From an uncultured Clostridia bacterium (GTDB lineage: Bacteria > Bacillota > Clostridia > Christensenellales > Borkfalkiaceae), in contig CAKQQQ010000008.1 of NCBI GenBank assembly GCA_934271065.1, positions 4,451 to 68,450 on the forward strand: a stretch of DNA of 64,000 bases. The letters are read 5' to 3'. Made by a program: the position numbers and the translations under genes. The notes beneath the pieces were generated by a model, which saw only the letters and a program-made list of their open reading frames with translations, did not search any database and was not told the DNA's origin. Below are positions 49,963 through 60,092 of this stretch, one piece after another. The first letter of the stretch is position 1. Every line of letters starts with the position of its first letter.

Positions 49963-52900
49963 CTAAAGCAGTGAGAGCCAATTAACGTTAGCAACAAAAT
50001 ATTGAATTGCATTCACTGGGCTTTTTGCTATTGTTCCAACTAGATATTGTGCACCTTTTTCTATCATAAATTTTGAAACCATTGTCGCATTATTGTTGTA
50101 TAAAACAAGGTCACGTATTGGATTATTCGTTAAAGCACTCGTCAACCATTTTCCTTTTGACATTGCATTAATATTATCAAAGTACCTAAAGCCTATGGTT
50201 CCATTCGATGTTTTAACACTTGGTATCCCCTTAAAATTACGAAGAATCTCCTTAGGATCAGTTGCGACGCCATTAGATTTCAAATAGTGCGCAGCACGTG
50301 CATATTTAATGCCACCGCCAATGCCACCTAACACCGCACCAGACAGTGCACCTATAGCAGTCTGAATACCAACTTGTTTCCAATCAATATTCGTAAAACC
50401 AGTCTTTATTCCCTGTGTTGCTACGCTAATTCCGAAGGCGGTAATCGCCCCACCAATCGCACCAGCCACCGCACCACCGACTATAGCGCCTAATAATCCA
50501 CTTCCTAATGCCGCAGTTATCGGTGCTGCAATACCAGCGGTAACAACAGACAATGCTACAGAGGCAACAACTATTAGTACTCCAATCAACCAATGCCACC
50601 ATTTATTACCGTTTGGATCTACGTTAGAGACAGGGTTATTGTTGCAATACGCATATAAGTTTAAGCCGTTTATGGTTTCGGGATCAAGATATTCTATGCT
50701 GTCGGGAGAAATAAATCTACCGACTTCGGGATCGTAATATCTCGTTTTAAGGAAATACAGTTCGGTTTCGGTGTCGTAATAATATCCGCGATAACGGAAC
50801 GGGTTTATATTTGCAAGTTGCTTATATTTTTCATAGTCGGCATTGAACACAGTATCGGGATCCGCATTGTTAAACTGAACTTTTCCATCAACACGATCCA
50901 AGGCTTTGGCCGCATAGTTGCCCCATGCGTCGTAAGCATATTTTACCACAATTCTACCGTTACTGTCAAGCAACGCGATAATATTCCCTTGAACGTCCTT
51001 TCTGTAGATATATGTCGTACCGTTATATTTCATACCTGCAACACCGGTGTGATCATAGAAAAATTCCAAGCCGTTGCTTTGACGGATAAGTTTTCCGTTA
51101 CTATCATAAGTGTAAACGAGATTGTTTTTTGTTAATCTTCTGCCGCATGCGTCATACGTAAACGTATTATTTCCATACTCAACAACGTTTACACCGCTCC
51201 AATATACATTATTGTTTTTGTAAATCGACGGTTTACCTGTTTTAGCCATGTAACAGCAGGTTTTGCCATCGTAATAAACAAGTTCGTCTCCGTCGTATTC
51301 GTATAAATGTTCGGTGAATACGCAATCTTCCGTGTTCTCTTTTAATGTAAAGTCCGTTTCTTTTTTGGTTATGATATTTCCGTTATTATCATAAGCAAAC
51401 ACCCAGGTATGTTTCAGCGTTCTGTTATCTTCACGGATAATACGATTGAGTTTATCGTAAGTATATTTCACGATAAGAGTACCGTTTTTGAAAATTGCGG
51501 AAATATTACCCATTTTGTCGTAAGAATATTTCAGGCGTTCGGATGCGGAACAATTTATAACGCCTTTCTTACCGAATACGATCGATGAGGGCAGATTTGT
51601 GGCATGGTCGCCGAATTTTACGTAAGAAATACTTTCGGTTTCTACTTGCGTGTTTGCAAAAAGCACCTGTTTCCCGGTATTTCTGCCGTTTACGTCGGTT
51701 TTCGGCTTAACTACTATATTTTCACCGATCGAAATGTTATCGATTTCGCCATCGGTAGAAGATTTATACCCATAACGATAAGTAAAGCCGGAATCATGTT
51801 TTACTTCGGTGAGTTTTCCGTAATCGTCGTAAGCATACGTTTCCTTATGTTTATCTGTTCCGTGATCTTTTTCCGTATACGATGTAAGTTTATCAAGACC
51901 GTTATAGGTATAAGCGAAAGAACGCACGCTGATATTATCAACCGTTTCGGTCATGGATTCCACGTTACCCGCGGCATTATATCCATAATCGATTTGTACT
52001 TTCTCGGGGAAACCCGCTCTTATAACCCTACCGCGTTTATCCGTATATGTCGTAAATTCTTTACCGTCTTTTTTCTCGACAACCCTGTCTACGGTTACGC
52101 CGTTTAACGTTTCGTTTTCGTGGTATTCAAACGTCGAATGTGCGTTTCCGTTCAACTTTACTTCAGACAGGCGGCGTTTATCGTCATACTCATATCCAAC
52201 GGTCGTGTTACCGCTTTTTACTTCGATTACCTGCCCATATTTATATACTTTCTGTGTGGAATTTTCTTCGCCGTCTTCGGTACTTTGAGTAATTGAGGTT
52301 ACCGTATCGTCTGCGTCATGACCATATGCGAATTTACTTCCGTTGGGAAGTATGGTTTCCCGAACCACAGACGTGCCGTCTTTGTAACCGTATTTCGTTT
52401 TATTCTCCCCGGTTTCGTCATAATCCGCAAGAGTTTTACCAGTTTCGTCGTATTCTGATTCGCTCGAATAGAATTTACTCGAAGAATCCAACGTGTTATA
52501 TGTAAAGGCTTTCGTTACGTTTCCTTTATTGTCGTAAACGGTTTCCTCAACGGTTTTACCTTTCGTAAATTCTTCGCCTTCGACGTAGGTTTCCTTACGA
52601 ACGATATTCCCCGCATAATTGTAATTGTATTTCGTATGGCTTATAAGCGATTTATTATCCTTACTGTAAGTTCCGGTTGTGACTTCTTCGATTAACTTCT
52701 GATTATCGTCGTACAAACGATCAGTCACCACGGTAAGATAGTTCGTACCGCCTGCATCCAATTTTACCCTGCTATTTGTGGTTTTTAACGGATTTTCAAA
52801 CTGATCAAGGGTTGTCGTTTCCGTGTCGCCGGCAGTGAATACGAAATTTGTAAGCGTTTTTCCGCGCAAAGACTCTTTCGTGGTACTCGTTGTTACTACT

Positions 52901-55900
52901 TTCGGGTCGCTTTGCTTAGTCGAACCCTTCCAATACGGGTTGTAGACATATTGTTCCGCTTTGGACATAACGCCGCCTTCTTCAAGACGATATTCCTTCA
53001 GATTGTTATCGGCGTTAAAATAATAACGTTCTTTCGACTTATCCGTCGTAATCGTTACATAATTCATCGTAGAATTATTATTTTGAACAAACGAAAAATA
53101 TACCGTATCGATATCGGTATCGACCGAACTTCCGTTTATTATTGCGGATAGTTTGCTGCCGTTATATAATACTTTTGCGTAAAGGTTATTCTTTTCTTCC
53201 GCTATACTCGTTATAAAGTTTCCGTAATATGTAATATTGATTTTTTCTCCGGTATCGAATATAACCTCTTTTAAGTTGGAGCCGCTGTCATAGACATAAC
53301 GGGTATTGCGACCGTTTCTATCTGTTATGCACGACAACTTGTTATCCGGCGTATAAGAAAACGTAACGACGTTATTGTCATTATCGCATATACGCGTGAT
53401 CCTCTCTCCGGACGCATATTCGATATAATACTGTTCGTACTCTATAACGACGTTGTTTTCATATGCGTCAAAAATCGCGACAAGATTACCGGATTCGTTA
53501 TAGCCTTTATATATCTTTCCGTCAGTAAGGAAATTTACCGGAGTTTGAAGTTTTGCCTGTTTCAGTTCTTCCAATTTTGCCTTGTATTCTTTGTAGTAAC
53601 CCTGAATCTGTTCAATATAAACAGTTCGCTTTTTACTTATTAACGAAAGCTGATTGTTAATAGTATCATCTTGAGTACTAATCAAAGTAATTTGATCGTT
53701 ATATTGCTCAATGCTCAAATTTCTTTGTCTAAAAAGTCTAATGAGTTGTTTCAGGGTAATCTGGTTCCCGTTTTTAGAATATTTACTATCTGAAGAAACA
53801 TTATCAAATACACTTATCGGGATTATTTCAGTATATGAGTTTAACTTTGAACTAATCTGGGAGTTTTTCTCAAGATCAGTACCTTTGATATAGTCATTTA
53901 ATTCTTCATTCTCGCTATCGATCGAATTCTTTAGAGCTGCCACACTTTTATACTCATTATTTCCAACAACGCTATCGGAAGAACTTTTTTCAATCAAATT
54001 TGCGAGTTGATCCTTTAATGATTTATATTGTAACGCCTCACTTTTAGGAATTGGCATCATTGTTTGAGTATACGTGTCGAAAATTACAGTTTCAGAAAGG
54101 TTTGAATTTTCTATTTCCCCAGTTGTTAAATTTATAATAACGAAATCTCGCCATGCATTTCCATAAGTTTTCACCTGTTCGGAAAGTTCTTTGATTTTAT
54201 CCGAACGCTGATCCAAGGACTTTACATTTTTTAATCCTTCTAATACAGTTATGGCTTTTAAGCCGCTTGCGGATTTATATTCGCAAGCAACATTATACCC
54301 GTTATATTTTAACGTTCCGTCCGCCTCGACGACAATACTCGATTTCGACGAAATGTAATTCTTTTTCCCGTTTTGATCAATATAGTAATAATAATCCCTA
54401 AACCCGTGTTTATCTCCGTCGGCATCGGTATAAATATAGTTTGCGTCCAATACTCCGCTACTGTTTTTTACGAATTTTTCCTGAATGTTCAAGCGGAAAT
54501 TATTTCCGCAGAAAAAATTCGCCCCGTCTTTTTTATAAACGTGCTTGATTTCAACGCCTTTTACAGACCTGTCTCCATCTATGTCGCAAAAACTTGTAAC
54601 CATATCGCCGGTCGCAAGGTTTACATTAGCAGCAGCAACTCCTGCCAACGAGAAAATTTTCTTTACAGGCTTAGTATTTTCATTTGTCAAATACTCAACC
54701 TCAATGACAGGAGGATTGGCGGACATTGAAAAATAACCATTAATATACTCGTATGGATAATACGATGGCTCTATATTAATTGTAAAATCCGAAGTATATC
54801 TTTTGAATATACCGGTAATGTCTTGTTCCAACTTTCCGTCTGATGACTTATAATGTTTATAAGTATTATTTACAATCAAATATCCCTCAAAATTTGAGCT
54901 GGGACTCATAATCAGTTTTACACCGACGATACGATTGTTTGGCAGATTCATCAGACTTCGCTTGATTGTAAGACACGTTCTATACTCAATACTATTACTT
55001 TTGTAAACTCTGATGTCAGAGCTTGAAGTGTTAGTCCAAGAACCCGTACTACTGCCGGAGCCTAAGCCTGTAGAAACAACCCTATACTGCACCTGTTTAG
55101 TAATCAAACTGCTATTGTCCGTTACGATTTGCGGATCGATCGTAACAGGAAACGCTCTCTCAGCGGCGTTTATCCATTCATCGCTTGCAACAACGGCAAA
55201 CGCATAATTACCGTTTTCGGACGGTTCCAATTCATAATACACGTCGTCACTGCTTTCTCCGTTTGCATCGTACATGAACGGAGCGGGAATGGTAAACTCA
55301 ACCTTTTGTTCTACCGTGCCGTCGTCATTTGTTCTTTCCGTATAAAGCTCCAAGCTTTCGTTATCTTCCGAAAGACGGATTTTTAACCCCTCTGTTTTTA
55401 ATGCGAAAAGATACCTGTAATCCGCAGACTTCTCCCTTACAATTATATTTTCTTTAAGATTATTACCGAGCAAGCAATATTCAAGATCGGTATCTTTTTC
55501 AATATTTTCGTAGACAGCCGAACTGTTAATATTTGCAGATTCTCCGGCTAAATCGTTATTCACCTTTAATACCGATGCCGAAAATGTTTCTACGTTTTCG
55601 TTGGCAACTGAAACGGTTTCAACTTGTTTGCCGAGATACTCCCATGAAAGCTGCTTGTCCGATTTCGCGATCTCTACTTTTTTACCCTTATTCTCTTTAT
55701 ATATCTTGGTTCGCATATTTCCGTTCTTACTTTCATATGCATCGGCATTTTCTTTCAACGAATTGTCGATAGGCTTCCATTTCTTAGCTTCTTCGTCGAA
55801 ATAACTTACCGATTCCGCGTTGAATACGGATTTTACCGTTCCGTTATTCATAACATAATGACGGGTATGTTTGTCCGTTCGGCTCTCATCCTCGTACAAC

Positions 55901-56049
55901 ACCGCAGGGTCTTGACATTGTTCTTGATTCTCTTGCGGAATATCCGTATTCTCGTTGACTTCGACGTCGACACCATATACCGGTTGTTCGTCAATGGCAA
56001 TGTTTTTAGCCTGCTCTTCGTTTGCGTTTTTTATTTTGATTATTCCCAT
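49963..56049 (-). CDS. RHS-repeat polymorphic toxin without signal peptide
   Basis: This 2028-residue protein has no N-terminal signal (MGIIKIKNANEEQAKNIAID). Residues about 60-450 hold a DNRLRE-like beta region, about 610-830 include coiled coil, and about 900-1750 carry YD/RHS repeats that should form the hollow cage. The RHS core signature (YYDPEVGRFISPDSIEYLDP and the NVDPNG end) sits at about 1770-1816. A Gly-rich hydrophobic stretch and about 100 variable residues follow, the expected toxin. AGGAGG precedes the ATG. It is the penultimate gene of the long minus-strand operon with acyl-carrier genes. The toxin activity is not recognisable to me. Confidence 0.88.
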   Translation of the reverse strand: MGIIKIKNANEEQAKNIAIDEQPVYGVDVEVNENTDIPQENQEQCQDPAVLYEDESRTDKHTRHYVMNNGTVKSVFNAESVSYFDEEAKKWKPIDNSLKENADAYESKNGNMRTKIYKENKGKKVEIAKSDKQLSWEYLGKQVETVSVANENVETFSASVLKVNNDLAGESANINSSAVYENIEKDTDLEYCLLGNNLKENIIVREKSADYRYLFALKTEGLKIRLSEDNESLELYTERTNDDGTVEQKVEFTIPAPFMYDANGESSDDVYYELEPSENGNYAFAVVASDEWINAAERAFPVTIDPQIVTDNSSLITKQVQYRVVSTGLGSGSSTGSWTNTSSSDIRVYKSNSIEYRTCLTIKRSLMNLPNNRIVGVKLIMSPSSNFEGYLIVNNTYKHYKSSDGKLEQDITGIFKRYTSDFTINIEPSYYPYEYINGYFSMSANPPVIEVEYLTNENTKPVKKIFSLAGVAAANVNLATGDMVTSFCDIDGDRSVKGVEIKHVYKKDGANFFCGNNFRLNIQEKFVKNSSGVLDANYIYTDADGDKHGFRDYYYYIDQNGKKNYISSKSSIVVEADGTLKYNGYNVACEYKSASGLKAITVLEGLKNVKSLDQRSDKIKELSEQVKTYGNAWRDFVIINLTTGEIENSNLSETVIFDTYTQTMMPIPKSEALQYKSLKDQLANLIEKSSSDSVVGNNEYKSVAALKNSIDSENEELNDYIKGTDLEKNSQISSKLNSYTEIIPISVFDNVSSDSKYSKNGNQITLKQLIRLFRQRNLSIEQYNDQITLISTQDDTINNQLSLISKKRTVYIEQIQGYYKEYKAKLEELKQAKLQTPVNFLTDGKIYKGYNESGNLVAIFDAYENNVVIEYEQYYIEYASGERITRICDNDNNVVTFSYTPDNKLSCITDRNGRNTRYVYDSGSNLKEVIFDTGEKINITYYGNFITSIAEEKNNLYAKVLYNGSKLSAIINGSSVDTDIDTVYFSFVQNNNSTMNYVTITTDKSKERYYFNADNNLKEYRLEEGGVMSKAEQYVYNPYWKGSTKQSDPKVVTTSTTKESLRGKTLTNFVFTAGDTETTTLDQFENPLKTTNSRVKLDAGGTNYLTVVTDRLYDDNQKLIEEVTTGTYSKDNKSLISHTKYNYNYAGNIVRKETYVEGEEFTKGKTVEETVYDNKGNVTKAFTYNTLDSSSKFYSSESEYDETGKTLADYDETGENKTKYGYKDGTSVVRETILPNGSKFAYGHDADDTVTSITQSTEDGEENSTQKVYKYGQVIEVKSGNTTVGYEYDDKRRLSEVKLNGNAHSTFEYHENETLNGVTVDRVVEKKDGKEFTTYTDKRGRVIRAGFPEKVQIDYGYNAAGNVESMTETVDNISVRSFAYTYNGLDKLTSYTEKDHGTDKHKETYAYDDYGKLTEVKHDSGFTYRYGYKSSTDGEIDNISIGENIVVKPKTDVNGRNTGKQVLFANTQVETESISYVKFGDHATNLPSSIVFGKKGVINCSASERLKYSYDKMGNISAIFKNGTLIVKYTYDKLNRIIREDNRTLKHTWVFAYDNNGNIITKKETDFTLKENTEDCVFTEHLYEYDGDELVYYDGKTCCYMAKTGKPSIYKNNNVYWSGVNVVEYGNNTFTYDACGRRLTKNNLVYTYDSNGKLIRQSNGLEFFYDHTGVAGMKYNGTTYIYRKDVQGNIIALLDSNGRIVVKYAYDAWGNYAAKALDRVDGKVQFNNADPDTVFNADYEKYKQLANINPFRYRGYYYDTETELYFLKTRYYDPEVGRFISPDSIEYLDPETINGLNLYAYCNNNPVSNVDPNGNKWWHWLIGVLIVVASVALSVVTAGIAAPITAALGSGLLGAIVGGAVAGAIGGAITAFGISVATQGIKTGFTNIDWKQVGIQTAIGALSGAVLGGIGGGIKYARAAHYLKSNGVATDPKEILRNFKGIPSVKTSNGTIGFRYFDNINAMSKGKWLTSALTNNPIRDLVLYNNNATMVSKFMIEKGAQYLVGTIAKSPVNAIQYFVANVNWLSLL

Positions 56050-56077
56050 TTTAACCTCCTCAGGAATTCATAAATTT

Positions 56078-56629
56078 TTAATTTTCTATTGTTATCGCAA
56101 AAATATGCATAAACATATTTTGCGGTAAAAATATATTTTTTACCTTTGCTATATGCTTTAAGTCGCATCGGGTATAATGAAAGTTTACGATATGTATCAT
56201 ATTTCCTTTCGTCGTAGTCGCAAAAAGGGTTTTATATTTACCGTCGGAATACTCCTTAAAAATACTCTTGTCATCGCTCGATGCAACTGTCCAATCTTCA
56301 AATGTTACGCTTATAATTTCCTTAACGCCGTCTTCGAATTCTACTATTATTCTTTCTGTATTCTTACCCCAAAAGAAAAAACCTAGAAAGTATAATTTCT
56401 TTATGTATTGATCTATCTGCAAAGTCTGCCCGTCACATTCTATATTGTCGTAAAATCCGTCATTCAGAATAAAAAATTTTCCGACTGCGGATTCCCAGAT
56501 TCGAGCCAATATCTCTCTGTCGATATAATTCCCGTCCAGTCCTGAAAATTCGTCGACTATATCGTTTTTTCCGTAAGTAATTTTATTGTTTACAACATTG
56601 GATAAATCTACTTGTTTAATTTCACCCAT
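56078..56629 (-). CDS. Unknown protein directly upstream of the RHS toxin
   Basis: The ATG at 56629 has GAGG nine bases upstream, giving 183 residues; the last codons of the preceding gene overlap it by eight bases. The protein starts MGEIKQVDLSNVVNNKITYG and is a mixed alpha/beta soluble protein with FFFWGKNTERIIVEFEDGVK in the middle. I do not recognise it. Its position between the second BtrH-like gene and the toxin suggests a chaperone or adaptor for the toxin, but this is inference. Confidence 0.65.
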   Translation of the reverse strand: MGEIKQVDLSNVVNNKITYGKNDIVDEFSGLDGNYIDREILARIWESAVGKFFILNDGFYDNIECDGQTLQIDQYIKKLYFLGFFFWGKNTERIIVEFEDGVKEIISVTFEDWTVASSDDKSIFKEYSDGKYKTLFATTTKGNMIHIVNFHYTRCDLKHIAKVKNIFLPQNMFMHIFAITIEN

Positions 56630-57566
56630 AAATACCAACCTCAACAGACATATAATCTTGCAATGCCTTTTCGCTTTTAATTAAAACGTCGATTTTCTCG
56701 ATAATTTTTCGACATTGCTCACTACTTATTTCGGTCTGATTTCTACGCGAAATTTTCCATAATATCGATCGCAAAAACATATAACACGTTTCGATCTCTT
56801 CAAGACAATATATAAGGTCCGATGATTTATTCAAACAATGTAATATGTCCGCAGATTCCTTCATTGCGGTAAAAAAACTTATAAGCCTGTCGGCATTTGT
56901 CAAAAGAAAATTAAAATCGTTATTTACCAAGCAAGTTTTTAACCGCTCCAAATCTTCAAACAGAAACTTAAAACCACGTAGCAAGGTATCTTTGTTTAAA
57001 ATAAATTTATAAAATTCTTCTTCGCTCGCGCGTTTATTTTTTATGACGCGCATACACGACGTCATATACCCAACGCAAAGACACTTTCTGTACGACCGAT
57101 TCGCCAAAATTAATTCGTCAAAAGGCATTTCTTTCTCTCTGAACATATAATCATTAAGATAATTGTGATCGACAATATTAAAAATCTTCTTTTCGAAATC
57201 GAACCCGTAAACCATAACAAAATGCCGACAATGAGTTTTATGATAATAATCCGTTCTTTCCTTCATCTCATAACAATCCACTCCGACAATAACGGGAATT
57301 CCCTTCGCAATCAGTTTTAACAATTTCCTTTCCGTGATATTGCAATGCTTTGTGCGATAATCGACAAATGCCGTAGTGTTTATTTCAGAAACGACTTTTT
57401 TTGAATCAAAATTGCCCTGCGGCACAGATAAATTTAACAACAACACTTCATCGACGTTTCCCCCGATACACGATACGGCGGAATACAGTTGATGATAATA
57501 ACAACTTCCGAACCAAAATTTATTAAAGGTTTTTACTTCACCCAACTTAAATCTCTTGTTTTTCAT
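56622..57566 (-). CDS. BtrH-like papain-fold acyltransferase/peptidase, copy 2
   Basis: From the ATG at 57566 (GGGAGA seven bases upstream) the product has 314 residues. The first half resembles BtrH N-terminal domains, papain-like enzymes that in butirosin synthesis move an acyl group from a carrier protein to the acceptor amine. The presumed nucleophile is Cys22 in FGSCYYHQLYSA, the base His115 in CRHFVMVYGFD and Asp134 in NIVDHN. The C-terminal half is helical. It overlaps the ACP gene by 20 bases, which fits use of that ACP as donor. A paralogue is at 59265-60092. Confidence 0.65.
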   Translation of the reverse strand: MKNKRFKLGEVKTFNKFWFGSCYYHQLYSAVSCIGGNVDEVLLLNLSVPQGNFDSKKVVSEINTTAFVDYRTKHCNITERKLLKLIAKGIPVIVGVDCYEMKERTDYYHKTHCRHFVMVYGFDFEKKIFNIVDHNYLNDYMFREKEMPFDELILANRSYRKCLCVGYMTSCMRVIKNKRASEEEFYKFILNKDTLLRGFKFLFEDLERLKTCLVNNDFNFLLTNADRLISFFTAMKESADILHCLNKSSDLIYCLEEIETCYMFLRSILWKISRRNQTEISSEQCRKIIEKIDVLIKSEKALQDYMSVEVGIYG

Positions 57567-57786
57567 CGATTTTTCTCCCGACATAATTTATTAAATCGTT
57601 CACGGTTAAATATTCGTTCATTATGAGCCCGTCATCGCATTCGATACCGAAATAACTTTCTATCTCGACTATTGCCCCGACAAACGACAAACTATCTAAA
57701 CTTAAAAGTTTTAATTCGCTTTCCGGAGTAACTTCCTCGTCTATCGCGCAAGCGTTTTTTATAATCTCAATCACTTTATCTTTCAT
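57547..57786 (-). CDS. Acyl carrier protein, copy 2
   Basis: The 79-residue acidic protein has the phosphopantetheine site in LLSLDSLSFVGAIVEIE, with Ser32 as attachment point. It is coupled by ATGA to the adenylating enzyme and overlaps the BtrH-like gene, so it should carry the activated acyl group in this pathway. It is not the housekeeping fatty-acid ACP by context. Confidence 0.85.
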   Translation of the reverse strand: MKDKVIEIIKNACAIDEEVTPESELKLLSLDSLSFVGAIVEIESYFGIECDDGLIMNEYLTVNDLINYVGRKIDEKQEI

Positions 57787-59042
57787 TTTCGTAATTTTTT
57801 CCCGCTCGCCGTTCGAGCCAGCGCATCAACCTGTTTTATTTTATTAGGGACTATGTTGGGGTTCATTATTCCGACAAGTCGTTTTCGTAACGTCTGAATA
57901 TCCAACGTGCCTATATAGTCCATACAAATAATCGTACCGTTCTCGGATTTTTCGCCATAAACCAGACAGTCTGTCACTCCGGATATTTCTTTTACGGCAC
58001 TTTCAATTTCTTCCGGATAAACGTTAATTCCTGCTTTTATAAGCATTCCGTCTTTCCTGCCGTCTATATACAAATACCCGTCATTGTCAAAATGCGCACG
58101 ATCCCCTGTTAGCAACCAACCGTTTTTAATTTTTTCCTGTGTTTTTCTCGTATCCAGATAGTAACCTTTCATCACGCTTGCGGATTTTACCCATAATTCT
58201 CCGTCAACCATCTTCAACTGAACTTCTCCGATGGCTTTACCTACGCTATTAGGTTTTTTCACAAAATCTTTCGGCAACAACGCACTGACGCGTGGGCTGT
58301 GTTCGGTTAATCCGTAAACGTTGTAAAACTTCGTATCGGGGAAATTATCAACCAATGTTTTGCCTGTACTAACGGTCAGGACTTCTCCGCTTAACACACC
58401 GATTTTAATAGGAAACGATTTATTTTTTGCTACAAGACACAGTGTCTGATACAACGTAGGAGTAGCGCAAAAAACATCTATTTCGTTTTTTACGAAATAC
58501 GACAACAACCGTTGCGGCATAAATGATTCTTCGTAAAAATAAATAGTCAGACCGCAACACAACGCATATAAAATTTCACCGGTTAGCACCGCTATATGCA
58601 CAAGCGGGCGAGCGACACAAATACTTTTTACGCTACTTAAATCAAAATAAGTTTCTATGTATTGCAAATTCGAAATTATGTTCTCATGTGTCAACATAAC
58701 CCCTTTGGGAACTCCGGTCGTTCCGCTCGTAAACATCAAAAACGCCAGATCTTTTATTGTTTCGTATGCAATATCGGTTTTCACGACACGATGAATGTAC
58801 TCGTAATTTTTTATCCCGTATTCTTTTGTTATAGGGACCGCTACGTTTCCTTCCGCAATACATCGCAATATCGAAATTGCCTGTTCTTCACGACTTTTCC
58901 CTTCACATATCAACAATCGACTTTCGTTATGCGCCCGATTCGGAAAACTAACCAATTCTTTGTATGTTAACCCACTGTTTGCAAAGGCAATTCTTTCGCC
59001 GTGACGCTCCATTTTCGATTTTAAGTATCCCCATAGAGTCAT
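57783..59042 (-). CDS. AMP-forming acyl/aminoacyl ligase (A domain)
   Basis: This adenylate-forming enzyme probably activates a carboxylic or amino acid and loads it on the neighbouring ACPs. Visible core motifs are FTSGTTGVPKGV (residues 104-115), NVYGLTEHSP, LLTGDRAHFDNDGYLYIDGR and the C-terminal catalytic lysine in ARTASGKKLRK. The P-loop lies about 60 residues closer to the N terminus than usual, so the 419-residue enzyme has a shortened N-terminal subdomain. It overlaps both ACP genes by four bases. The substrate cannot be read. Confidence 0.85.
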   Translation of the reverse strand: MTLWGYLKSKMERHGERIAFANSGLTYKELVSFPNRAHNESRLLICEGKSREEQAISILRCIAEGNVAVPITKEYGIKNYEYIHRVVKTDIAYETIKDLAFLMFTSGTTGVPKGVMLTHENIISNLQYIETYFDLSSVKSICVARPLVHIAVLTGEILYALCCGLTIYFYEESFMPQRLLSYFVKNEIDVFCATPTLYQTLCLVAKNKSFPIKIGVLSGEVLTVSTGKTLVDNFPDTKFYNVYGLTEHSPRVSALLPKDFVKKPNSVGKAIGEVQLKMVDGELWVKSASVMKGYYLDTRKTQEKIKNGWLLTGDRAHFDNDGYLYIDGRKDGMLIKAGINVYPEEIESAVKEISGVTDCLVYGEKSENGTIICMDYIGTLDIQTLRKRLVGIMNPNIVPNKIKQVDALARTASGKKLRK

Positions 59043-59272
59043 AAGTATCTCTCTACCAATTCTATAAGACTTGACAAGGTTTGCAGATTTTCCGGTTGCA
59101 AATCGTCATCCGAGAACTCCACATCAAACGCATATTCGATTGATACGATAAGCGAAACAAGTGCCAAACTGTCTACGCCGCTTTCAATCAACGACTCGTT
59201 TTCATCCAATTCCGCACCAATAGTGTCTTTAGCTGCTTTTATAATCTTTTCCTTAATATTTTCTCTATCCAT
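59039..59272 (-). CDS. Acyl carrier protein, copy 1
   Basis: This 77-residue carrier protein has its phosphopantetheine Ser35 in ESGVDSLALVSLIV. GGAGG lies nine bases before the ATG. It overlaps the BtrH-like gene upstream and the A-domain gene downstream, so the order is BtrH-ACP-A-ACP-BtrH. Confidence 0.85.
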   Translation of the reverse strand: MDRENIKEKIIKAAKDTIGAELDENESLIESGVDSLALVSLIVSIEYAFDVEFSDDDLQPENLQTLSSLIELVERYL

Positions 59273-60092
59273 CTTTTAATGCCTCCGCAACTTTCTTTTC
59301 TATTTCAAGAATATAAACTATTTTTTGGTAAAGTTCGCTATACGCCTTAATTTTATTGACTTCTTCCTTTTTGAATTCTTTCAATCTACGAAGATGAACG
59401 TCAAAATAAATCTTATCCATACAACCAATTTCTTCATTTAGAAGACTGTTTACGTTTTCATTTTTAACATAATACCGAGCAAGTCTTTTTCTGGACACAC
59501 GCAAAACGCCTATAGCAGACTCCAACGCACCTAAATTGTTTGGCAATTCTTTCACGTCAAAATCCTGCATTTTGAACTGCATACTTGCGTAATCCGGTAA
59601 ATCCGTTTTTGTATCTTTTACCTTGTAAATGCACACAGCTCCGTCATACACTTCCGTAAATCGTTCTTCGGTAAATTTACCTTCCGAAAGCGGATATTCG
59701 TTAATCCATTCCAATTTGTTATTTACGCAAATATAATGATCTTCGCGCCAAGACGAGCGTTTATAACCTATAAAGAAAGCCGTATTTACACGAATAAGAA
59801 CCAAATCATCTTCATTCTGATTTCCAAGTATCTTTAATGCCTCTTTTGCCGAGCATGGTAAATACAAATGTTCCACCACTCCGTATTCCTCCGCAATATC
59901 CTGCAATCTCGGCAAATAACAATAATTCTGATACATAGCACCGTTTGCAAAATCGTCGAACGCTTGTTTTAAGCTAATAAACGAATTCCCGTACAACTTG
60001 GTAACATCATAGTAACGGTTTAACCATGCGAGAAAATAATTTTCCACGCAAGAAAGCGACAATGTTTCGGATATTTCCTTTTTAGTGATCAT
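59265..60092 (-). CDS. BtrH-like papain-fold acyltransferase/peptidase, copy 1
   Basis: The ATG at 60092 has GAGG eight bases upstream, giving 275 residues. Cys15 (SLSCVENYFLAWL), His119 (REDHYICVNN) and a following Asn/Asp segment (WINEYPLS) can form the papain-like triad of the BtrH/C39 group. The C-terminal 100 residues are helical and basic. Similarity to the second copy is low but the spacing of Cys and His and the adjacency to an ACP gene agree. The ribosome-binding context GAGGTTGGTA is shared with the 56629 gene. Confidence 0.6.
   Translation of the reverse strand: MITKKEISETLSLSCVENYFLAWLNRYYDVTKLYGNSFISLKQAFDDFANGAMYQNYCYLPRLQDIAEEYGVVEHLYLPCSAKEALKILGNQNEDDLVLIRVNTAFFIGYKRSSWREDHYICVNNKLEWINEYPLSEGKFTEERFTEVYDGAVCIYKVKDTKTDLPDYASMQFKMQDFDVKELPNNLGALESAIGVLRVSRKRLARYYVKNENVNSLLNEEIGCMDKIYFDVHLRRLKEFKKEEVNKIKAYSELYQKIVYILEIEKKVAEALKDG

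Noticed and set aside
49963..56049. RHS protein as part of a type VI secretion system
   Set aside because: No T6SS genes (VgrG, PAAR, Hcp, sheath) are in the window and the organism appears Gram-positive.
57547..59272. D-alanylation (dlt) operon explanation for the A domain and ACPs
   Set aside because: There is no DltB MBOAT or DltD gene, there are two carrier genes, and the neighbours are BtrH-like proteins and RHS.
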